DNA of 9,972 nt. Source: Bryobacteraceae bacterium. GTDB taxonomy: Bacteria > Acidobacteriota > Terriglobia > Bryobacterales > Bryobacteraceae. A program made the translations under genes and the position numbers. Location of the stretch: NCBI GenBank assembly GCA_030044325.1, contig JASHWA010000590.1:1-9972 (forward strand), read 5' to 3'. Shown here piece by piece: positions 1 through 6,548 of the stretch; position 1 is the stretch's first letter, and every line of letters begins with the position of its first letter. Below the pieces are notes generated by a model. It worked only from the letters and a program-made list of their open reading frames with translations, did not search any database and was not told the DNA's origin.

Positions 1-1656
1 GATCGCACCGCGGACCTGGCGCCCGCCGGAGTTCTGGCGCCTGACGCCAGGGCGGACGCGCGCGAGATTGCGGCGCTGCTGATCGTGGCGATGTTTTTCA
101 TTCTGCTGATCGCCTGCGCCAATGCGGCCAACCTTTTGCTGGCGATCGCGACGGGGCGCAGGCGCGAGGCGCTGATCAAGGTCGCCCTGGGGGCTTCGCG
201 CGCGCGGCTGATTCGCGAATTCCTGGCCGAAACGCTGGTTTTATGCGTGGTGAGCGCGAGCGGCGCGTTCGGGCTGGCGTGGCTCGCGTTCGCGAAATTT
301 TCCGGGTTCGAGACGCGGCTTCCAGGATTCGGCGCGCTGCGCCTGGGCGCGAGTCTGCGCACGGACTGGCCCGTGATCGGGGCGAGCGCCGTGATGGTCG
401 CGATCGCGTGCCTGGCCACCGGCATCGCGCCCGCGCTGTACGGATCGTCGGTCAACCTGGCGGGCGCGCTGACCGGCGAGACGGCCATCGGCGGGTCGAA
501 AAAAGCGGTGATTCGTAACGCGCTGGTGATTGTGCAGGTGGCGGTTTCGACACTGGCGCTGATCGGCGTGGCGCTGTGTTACCGGAGCCTCGAAAATCTG
601 CGCAGCGTGGACATGGGATTTTCCGCGCGCAATCTCGCCGGCGTCTTGGCGGGCACGGACGATGAGGGATTCGACGGGGCCAAGGCGCGCGCGTTTTATG
701 AACGGCTGCGCCAAGCGGCGTTGAAAATTCCCGGCGTCGAAGCCGTCACGATGGCGAACGGAATGCCGCTGCAACTGGGCGGAAACGACGCGGACGCGCG
801 GGCGGAGTCGTCGAAAGATCCGCTGCACGTTCGCGGCGGAGCGGTTGCAGGCGAGTATTTTTCGATTGCGGGAATCCGCCTCGTGGAAGGGCGCACGTTC
901 GACGCCCGCGATAGCGAGAAATCGCCCGAGGTGGTGATCATCAGCAAGGAAATGGCGCGGCGGTTCTGGCCGGGCGCCGATCCGCTGGGCCGGAGCATTC
1001 ATTTAGGCGATGGAAAGCGGGTCGCGACGGTGATCGGGGTCGCGGCCGATGTCAAAATCAGCGATCTCGATGAAGCGCCGCAACCGTTCATGTATTTCGC
1101 GCTGGCGCAGCATCCGCGGCCGTATATCACGGTGATCGTGCGTACGGCGGGCGATCCGCGGTTGTGGGTCGAACCGTTGGCGCGCGCGATGATGACGCTC
1201 GATGTGCGCGTGCCGGTGCCGCCGACAACGATTTTCGACATGATCGATCTGGCCACGCTTTTCAACATCTGGATGTTCGAGGCGGTCAGCGCGGTGAGCG
1301 CGCTGGCGGTGCTGCTCGCCCTGCTGGGATTGTTCGGCGCGGTGTCGTATGCGGTGGGCGAACGCAGGCGCGAGCTGGGGATTCGCGTAGCGCTGGGCGC
1401 GCTGCCGGGGCATTTACTCGCGATGATTGTGAGAAACACGCTGTGGGTCGCCGGGAGCGGAGTTGGAATCGGCGTGGCGCTGGGGATTGTCGCCACGATC
1501 GTGCTCCGGTCGCAATTTTTCGGGATTCATCGCGTTGAGTTTTTCGCGCTGGCGCCGGTAGCCGTCGCGATGCTCGGGATTGCGAGTTTGATCGCGGTAT
1601 TAGCCGCGCGGAGGGCGACGCAGCTCGATCCGATGGAAGTTCTGCGGCACGACTAA
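1..1656 (+). CDS. ADOP-type ABC transporter permease (MacB/FtsX-like), 5' truncated by window edge
   Basis: Integral inner-membrane permease of the MacB/FtsX superfamily, most like the acidobacterial duplicated orphan permease (ADOP) group, which has two MacB_PCD-FtsX units in one chain. The frame is open from base 1, so the 551 visible residues are a C-terminal part; the first methionine at 85 lies inside a membrane segment and is not the true start. In order: the end of the first FtsX unit, with a membrane helix at about 23-48 and the motif ALGASRARL at 62-70; two more helices; a second periplasmic domain at about 170-400, including EYFSIAGIRLVEGR and ARRFWPGADPLGRSI; then a second FtsX unit with helices, ERRRELGIRVALGA at about 454-467, and the family-typical C-terminus ARRATQLDPMEVL. 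No ATPase gene is visible, but ADOP members are often found without one. Substrate is unknown; efflux or lipoprotein-related transport is inferred from MacB relatives. The next gene is convergent. Confidence 0.9.
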   Translation, partial: DRTADLAPAGVLAPDARADAREIAALLIVAMFFILLIACANAANLLLAIATGRRREALIKVALGASRARLIREFLAETLVLCVVSASGAFGLAWLAFAKFSGFETRLPGFGALRLGASLRTDWPVIGASAVMVAIACLATGIAPALYGSSVNLAGALTGETAIGGSKKAVIRNALVIVQVAVSTLALIGVALCYRSLENLRSVDMGFSARNLAGVLAGTDDEGFDGAKARAFYERLRQAALKIPGVEAVTMANGMPLQLGGNDADARAESSKDPLHVRGGAVAGEYFSIAGIRLVEGRTFDARDSEKSPEVVIISKEMARRFWPGADPLGRSIHLGDGKRVATVIGVAADVKISDLDEAPQPFMYFALAQHPRPYITVIVRTAGDPRLWVEPLARAMMTLDVRVPVPPTTIFDMIDLATLFNIWMFEAVSAVSALAVLLALLGLFGAVSYAVGERRRELGIRVALGALPGHLLAMIVRNTLWVAGSGVGIGVALGIVATIVLRSQFFGIHRVEFFALAPVAVAMLGIASLIAVLAARRATQLDPMEVLRHD

Positions 1657-1660
1657 GCTC

Positions 1661-1733
1661 ACCGCTCGGCCCAGAGGGCGCCCCCCGGTCGCGGCTCGGG
1701 GCCGGCAAGATACTACGCCGCGAGCCGCGGTTT
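1661..1733. repeat. Degraded copy of palindromic intergenic element (hairpin)
   Basis: Lies in the 85-bp gap between two convergent genes. The 20 bases at 1686-1705 match 9691-9710 at 19 positions, in the same orientation, and 1720-1729 equals 9731-9740. A perfect 9-bp stem, CGCGGCTCG (1690-1698) with CGAGCCGCG (1721-1729), encloses a 22-nt loop. The outer arms of the fuller copy survive only as ACCGCTC (1661-1667) and GGTTT (1729-1733): about 18 extra bases separate the left pieces and about 12 bases are missing on the right. It is placed to act as a bidirectional terminator, but no T-run follows the stem on either strand, so I call it a repeat. Confidence 0.65.
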
Positions 1734-1741
1734 CAGAAAAA

Positions 1742-4315
1742 TCACCACATCGGCGGGCGGGCGAGCCAGTCGAGCGGCATGTCGCCGATCGGGGCTCCCG
1801 GCGGGGACGGCGGCGCGGGCAAGGGACGCTCGATTTCGGCGGGGCGATCGAGGAACCGTTTGATGTCGGCGGCGAGAAGCTGGTGCTGCGCCTGCTCGGC
1901 TTCATTCGTTCCCGGCTCCGCTTTCATCCGATTGGCGAGCTTGGCCAGCTTCAGCGTCGCGATGGCGCGGACCTGCGCGTTCTCATCCGCCGTGGCGAGC
2001 CACATCACGCGATCGACGAGGACTCGCTCTTCGGCGCGGCGCACTTCCGATTCGTACGGATTGGCCGCGGGCGCATCGAAGGTCGCTTTGGTCAGCCGGT
2101 CGATCACTTCTTCAAGCCCGGGCAGCGCCGGATCGACGGCGTGCTGCGCGACCATTCTCGCCGAGCGGTCGAGTTCCAGCACGAAACCGATGGTCACATC
2201 CGAGGCGACCGTCGCGGGGCTCAGCGGATCGAAGCCGTCGCCGGTGGTGCGGGGGAAAAGTTCGCGGTGGCGCGCATAGCCGGGCGGGCGCGGAGGAATC
2301 GCGTCGAGCACCTGCTTGGGGACGGTCAGCTCGCCCGGCTTCAACGTCGCGGCGAGCGCGTCGAGAGCCTTTCGCTGCTCCGCCGCGGATTCCCATTTGG
2401 TGGGCGTGCGGCCGTCGCCGCGGATGCCGTAGATGTAATCGATGCCGGCCACCATCGATGCGGCAGATTCGACCGAATAGCGGTGATACATGAAAATGGG
2501 GACCAGCGGCTCCTCGATGGTCGCCATGGGAGCGCCGTTGCGGATGGAATGCTCGCCCAATTTGTTGAGCGCGGCGCGGCGGATTTTCATGATGTGATTC
2601 AATTCATCGGCCTGGTCCACGCCGTTCGACCATTGGTCCACCTTCGGATGCGCTTCCAGATCCTGGTTGGTGAGATAAATCAGGTCCTTCGACCAGGCTT
2701 CATCGAGAATGTGCGTGAGGGCGGCTTTTTCGTCGCCGTTGGGAAGCTGGCGATATCCATAGTTAATGGCGACCTTGTCCCATTCGCCGATACGCTGCGG
2801 ATAGGCATGCGAGATGTCGATGGTTCCGTCCGGTTTCAGATCCTCCTGCGGATGCGGATAATCCATCACGGAAATCCATCCCTGCTGGCTGTCGTAATAA
2901 TTGTGGCCGAGGCCGAGCGTGTGGCCCACTTCGTGGGCGGAAAGCTGGCGAATGCGCGCAAGCGCGGTCTGATACAGAATTTCGGGGTGCTCATTGCCTG
3001 TCAGATAGGGCGAAAGCAATCCTTCGAAAATCAGATAATCCTGGCGATCGCGCAGCGAGCCGAGGGTGACCGTCCCTTTGAGGATTTCGCCGGTGCGCGG
3101 ATCGTTCACGGTCGCGCCGCTGGACCATCCGCGCGTGGAACGATGCACCCAATTGATCATGTTGTAGCGGATATCCATGGGATCGGCGCCGGGAGGAAGG
3201 ACGGCGACCTTGAATCCGTTAATGAATCCCGCGGCTTCAAACGCCTGGTTCCACCAGCTCGCGCCTTCGACCAGCGCTTTCTGCACGTCGGCCGGAGCGC
3301 CGGAATCGACCCAGTATTCGATGGGCTGCACGGGTTCGCTCATTGGGGCGTTGGGATCTTTTTTCTCGATGCGATGACGGCGGATGTAGTGCTTCACCAT
3401 CGGCTCGCCGATGGGGACGCTGTAATCGACGAAGGCGATGCCGCCGTAGCCCGCGCGCGGATCGTCGTCGCGCGGCTTGAAATTGCCGTCGGGAAGCTCG
3501 ACCAGCGAATAATGTTCGCGGAGAGTGACGGATTCCGCGCTGGGCGTGACGCTCGCGACAGATCCTGAAAACATTCCGCCGCCGAACCCTCCGCCGCCGC
3601 GGCCTCCGCGTCCGGCGTTGGTTTCAGGGAAAATCGGGGGTGGACCCTGCACGGGACCACCGCCGCCGCGTCCGCCGGCCGCGGCTTCATTTACGAACGT
3701 CAGCGTCACTTCGACTTCGGTGTTTTTGGGAAACGCCTTGGTGCGGTCCATGTACGCCGCGCTGCGCGTTTTATCGACGCGATACGTTCCGGGGCGCAGA
3801 GCGCTCGCCGCGCCGTGGCCGTCGCGTACGAAGAAATCGGTCGCGTCGACCAGAACCTGCCCGTTGCTTTCGGCGGCGATGGTGAATCCCCACAGAACGG
3901 ATTTCGCGAAGGAATCCTCCACGCTGCGGCGCTCGGCGGGATTATCGCTCGAGGAACGGAAAACTTCCTGCGGCTGGACCAGGAAAATTTTCGGACCGTA
4001 GCGTTCGAATTTGACGATGCGGCCGCCGCCTTCCTGGCCGCGATCGAGGCCGATGTCGTTCGAGCCGAGTCCCGCGGCGAGGCCGTCGGCCAGCAGGAAT
4101 TCCTGATCGAAATGCGAAATTTCCAGGAACAGCGAGCCGCTGCGCTGCTCCCAGTACAGCGGATAAAAACCTTCCAGCTTGCGCATGGCCGCCGTGCGCT
4201 CCTCAATCGACGGAATTCGCGCCGGAATCTGCGCGTTTCCGCCGCCGCGGCCTTGCGCGTGGATCGCGGGCGCGGCGCAGAAAATCGCGGTGAGCAGGAT
4301 CGAGAATCGTAGCAT
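1742..4315 (-). CDS. Secreted metzincin-type zinc-dependent metalloprotease (DUF5117/DUF4953-like)
   Basis: Predicted exported zinc endopeptidase, 857 residues. Residues 1-20 form a signal peptide (MLRFSILL start, cleavage likely after AIHA). The N-terminal half fits DUF5117-type regions, including DYSVPIGEPM. A Gly/Arg-rich insert lies at about 213-250. The catalytic part carries HEVGHTLGLGHN at 461-472, the metzincin HExxHxxGxxH zinc site with its glutamate base, and a Met-turn SVMDYP at 482-487. The C-terminal region resembles DUF4953. Total length fits this family of roughly 800-900 residues. An in-frame ATG at 4339 adds 8 residues, but it overlaps a candidate -10 box and lacks a Shine-Dalgarno; the ATG at 4315 has GGAG 10 nt upstream and starts directly at the signal peptide. 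The gene follows the propeller gene by 73 bp and converges on the permease gene at 1-1656. Substrate is unknown; a role in degrading external or periplasmic protein is inferred. Confidence 0.92.
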   Translation of the reverse strand: MLRFSILLTAIFCAAPAIHAQGRGGGNAQIPARIPSIEERTAAMRKLEGFYPLYWEQRSGSLFLEISHFDQEFLLADGLAAGLGSNDIGLDRGQEGGGRIVKFERYGPKIFLVQPQEVFRSSSDNPAERRSVEDSFAKSVLWGFTIAAESNGQVLVDATDFFVRDGHGAASALRPGTYRVDKTRSAAYMDRTKAFPKNTEVEVTLTFVNEAAAGGRGGGGPVQGPPPIFPETNAGRGGRGGGGFGGGMFSGSVASVTPSAESVTLREHYSLVELPDGNFKPRDDDPRAGYGGIAFVDYSVPIGEPMVKHYIRRHRIEKKDPNAPMSEPVQPIEYWVDSGAPADVQKALVEGASWWNQAFEAAGFINGFKVAVLPPGADPMDIRYNMINWVHRSTRGWSSGATVNDPRTGEILKGTVTLGSLRDRQDYLIFEGLLSPYLTGNEHPEILYQTALARIRQLSAHEVGHTLGLGHNYYDSQQGWISVMDYPHPQEDLKPDGTIDISHAYPQRIGEWDKVAINYGYRQLPNGDEKAALTHILDEAWSKDLIYLTNQDLEAHPKVDQWSNGVDQADELNHIMKIRRAALNKLGEHSIRNGAPMATIEEPLVPIFMYHRYSVESAASMVAGIDYIYGIRGDGRTPTKWESAAEQRKALDALAATLKPGELTVPKQVLDAIPPRPPGYARHRELFPRTTGDGFDPLSPATVASDVTIGFVLELDRSARMVAQHAVDPALPGLEEVIDRLTKATFDAPAANPYESEVRRAEERVLVDRVMWLATADENAQVRAIATLKLAKLANRMKAEPGTNEAEQAQHQLLAADIKRFLDRPAEIERPLPAPPSPPGAPIGDMPLDWLARPPMW

Positions 4316-4325
4316 AAAAAATCGT

Positions 4326-4329
4326 CTCC
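4326..4329 (-). promoter_or_regulatory. Ribosome binding site deciding the metalloprotease start
   Basis: Minus-strand GGAG (within TGGAGA, 4325-4330) lies 10 nt before the ATG at 4315. The upstream ATG at 4339 has no comparable sequence, so the shorter protein is preferred. Confidence 0.55.
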
Positions 4330-4337
4330 AGGGGTCC

Positions 4338-4343
4338 ATTGTA
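4338..4343 (-). promoter_or_regulatory. Candidate -10 box for the metalloprotease gene
   Basis: Minus strand reads TACAAT, 5 of 6 to the sigma-70 -10 consensus, in an AT-rich island (TATATACAAT) within otherwise GC-rich DNA. Transcription would begin near 4331, giving a leader of about 15 nt that contains the GGAG. No good -35 hexamer is seen at 15-19 nt spacing, so this may be weak or activator-dependent. It overlaps the alternative ATG at 4339. Confidence 0.4.
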
Positions 4344-4388
4344 TATAAGGAACGCGCGGCGAAACCGCCCGATCGGAAATCCGCCGGG

Positions 4389-6548
4389 TCACTCTGGCGT
4401 TCGCAGGACGAGCTTGGTCAAGCCGGCGTTTCCGGCGGCGTCGTAGACGCGGATGACCACCAGGTGCTCGCCGGCGGGCAGATCGGGGACACGGATGTTG
4501 AAGCGCTCGCGATTGGAGTCGGTCACGCCGTCGGCGGCTTCGACGGGAGACCAGGGGCCGGCGTCAATCGAAAATTCGCAGCGCCGCAGCGTGGAGGCGC
4601 GATCCTCGGCATCGACTTCGATCTCATTGGCGCGGCGCGTGGCGTTGACCACGGGCGGGGTGTTATCGATGAGAACGGGCGCGCTCACCAGCTCTGTTTC
4701 CCGGGCCAATTCGGCCGGATTCGAGGGCCGGTCGGACGCGCTCACTTTGAAATAATAACGGCCGTCGGCGAGCACGTCGCCGTCGAGCAGATAGGTGTTG
4801 TCGGTGAGGTTGGAGCGGAGCAGCTTCCATTCGCGCTCGTCTTCGCCGCGAAAATAGAGCGCGTAGAGAAGCTTGTCGCCGTCGGGATCGTCGGCCTGCC
4901 AGGCGATCTGAATCTGCTGCGCGCCGCCGCGGCCGAGCGTCGAAGATTGCGTGCCTGCGGAATTATCGCCGCCGCCGTCGGTGACGGTGACCGAATAGGC
5001 GGCCGTGGACGAAGTTGACGTTTTGGGCGCGGCGGGCTGCGCGGTCACGCTGATGCTGTGCACCACGGGCGGCGTGTTTTGGGGCAGGTACGCGACCGTC
5101 ACGTCTTCGATTCCCGACGAGCGCAGCTCGGCGCGCCATTGGATGTAGCGCGCGTTGGGGCTGGAGATGTTGGCGTGGGCCGGATCGGTGATGGGGTCGG
5201 ACCAATCGCTCCAGGTGGCGTCGGGGCGGGGGGAATTCCCGGTGCGGGTGCGAAAAGCCGCGCCGCCGCCGCGCCAGCCCAGCCGTCCCCAGCGCGCCAC
5301 CGTGCCGGCGTCGTGCACGGGCGATTCGAACCATCCGCCGGGGCCGGGATTCGCGCTCAAGCGCAGAATTTTGGCGAGATTTCCGGTGGCCGCCAGAAGG
5401 CCGCTGCGCGATTCGACCAGGCGCGTTGCGTCGCCCTCATTCGCTTGCGCGATCAATGCCGGCTTTCGCTCCCGGTCGAGCCGGTAAATGCGGCCCTGCG
5501 CGTCGGTGATGAAAATCAGATCGCTTCCCGAAAGCACCAGGTCATACGCGTTTTCGTCTTTGGAGCTCCACAGCGTTTCGACGGTGTTATCGGGATTGAT
5601 TTTATACAGCGCGGAGCGGTCGACGCCGGTCACTTCGGTTGTGCCCTGCGCGACGACGGCGGGTGTGACGGGCGCGGCAGGTTTCGACGCTTCGGGTTTG
5701 GGAGGCTGGACGAGCCCGCTCTGCGCGTCGGTGACGGTGATGCTCATGGGAGGAGCGGTAACCACGGGAGTGGCGCCGGTGGATGCGCCGGGAATCGACG
5801 ACGTGCGTTTGGCCACGCTTCCGCCCAGCGCATCGGCGTAAATCGTCCCGTCGGGAGCGGTCACGATCGCGCGAATTTCGGGAAGACCGGCGCTGTAGAG
5901 CGCGAACGCTTTATTGGGAGCGGAGACGCGATACAGAATTCCGTTGGGTTCGGTTCCGGCGAGCAGGCGGCCCTGATTATCGATTGCGAGAGCGGTGACG
6001 TGCGACTGGCCGGTTTCGTAATACACGTTGCCGTGTCCGGCGGAAGTTGCGCGGAAAATTTTTCCCTGATCGCCCGTGGCGATGAACAGGCTTCCATCGG
6101 GGGCGGATTGGAGCGCCCAGATGTAGCGCGCGCCGGGCGCGAAATACTCGATCGCCTTGCCGTTTTCGATGCGATACACCCTCCCGTCCGGCGACGTTCC
6201 GGCGTAAACCACGCCGTGTTGATCGACGGTCACGGCGAAAATTTCGGGCTGATCCGCGGTCCACACGAGCTTCGCGTTTCCGGAAGCATCGACGCGATAG
6301 AGGCGCCCGCGATTGCCGGTGCCCAGGTAAATCGAGCCGTCGGGCGCCTGCGCCACGCTCCAGATCTGCGGCTGATCGGAGGTGAAAACGGTATCGAGAC
6401 GCGGGCCGGGAACCAGGCGTCCGTCGTGGGTGAGCGAAAGCCCCTGGCTGCGTCCCCTTAGGAAATCCTGGTAGCCGTTCATCTCCCAGATTTGCGTCGT
6501 CGCGGCGAAGGACATCGCGGTGAGCGAAAAAAACACCAGCGCTTTCAC
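4389..6548 (-). CDS. Secreted beta-propeller protein with C-terminal Ig/FN3-like domains
   Basis: No catalytic function recognised. The 719-residue product begins with a signal peptide (MKALVFFSLTAMSFA, cleavage likely before ATT). Residues about 60-248 hold repeated propeller blades of about 40 residues with the pattern APDGSIYLGTG..GRLYRV, at about 62-100, 102-142, 143-182, 183-223 and 224-248. A Pro/Ala/Thr-rich linker at 249-307 interrupts them, and at least two more blade-like units follow (310-398, with DAQGRIYRLDRE). Residues about 405-490 form a beta-rich region (WSDWSDP, ARYIQWRAEL). Residues about 495-630 look FN3-like (DDPDGDKL, DGRYYFKVSASD), and 632-719 form an Ig-like end (LPAGEHLVVIRVYDAAGN). 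Start is GTG with GAGGTG (6554-6559) 5 nt upstream. It overlaps the stop of the S55-like gene by 4 bp, so the two are probably co-translated. A binding or scaffold role outside the cytoplasm is inferred. Confidence 0.87.
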   Translation of the reverse strand: MKALVFFSLTAMSFAATTQIWEMNGYQDFLRGRSQGLSLTHDGRLVPGPRLDTVFTSDQPQIWSVAQAPDGSIYLGTGNRGRLYRVDASGNAKLVWTADQPEIFAVTVDQHGVVYAGTSPDGRVYRIENGKAIEYFAPGARYIWALQSAPDGSLFIATGDQGKIFRATSAGHGNVYYETGQSHVTALAIDNQGRLLAGTEPNGILYRVSAPNKAFALYSAGLPEIRAIVTAPDGTIYADALGGSVAKRTSSIPGASTGATPVVTAPPMSITVTDAQSGLVQPPKPEASKPAAPVTPAVVAQGTTEVTGVDRSALYKINPDNTVETLWSSKDENAYDLVLSGSDLIFITDAQGRIYRLDRERKPALIAQANEGDATRLVESRSGLLAATGNLAKILRLSANPGPGGWFESPVHDAGTVARWGRLGWRGGGAAFRTRTGNSPRPDATWSDWSDPITDPAHANISSPNARYIQWRAELRSSGIEDVTVAYLPQNTPPVVHSISVTAQPAAPKTSTSSTAAYSVTVTDGGGDNSAGTQSSTLGRGGAQQIQIAWQADDPDGDKLLYALYFRGEDEREWKLLRSNLTDNTYLLDGDVLADGRYYFKVSASDRPSNPAELARETELVSAPVLIDNTPPVVNATRRANEIEVDAEDRASTLRRCEFSIDAGPWSPVEAADGVTDSNRERFNIRVPDLPAGEHLVVIRVYDAAGNAGLTKLVLRTPE

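Noticed and set aside
1686..1729. Intrinsic terminator for the convergent genes
   Set aside because: The stem is good, but neither strand has a U-tract after it, and sequence shared with 9676-9759 points to a repeat element.
1883..3568. 561-codon open frame on the + strand, opposite the metalloprotease gene
   Set aside because: It is antisense to a gene with clear zinc-site and Met-turn motifs; its product is Arg/Gly/His-rich with no recognisable domain, as expected from stop-poor GC-rich codon use.
4358..4369. Small GGCG/CGCC hairpin after the propeller gene as a terminator
   Set aside because: Only a 4-bp stem with no following T-run on the minus strand; too weak to call.
5058..6461. 467-codon open frame on the + strand, opposite the propeller gene
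   Set aside because: Shadow of the repeated propeller coding sequence; no signal peptide, domain or ribosome site that would support it.
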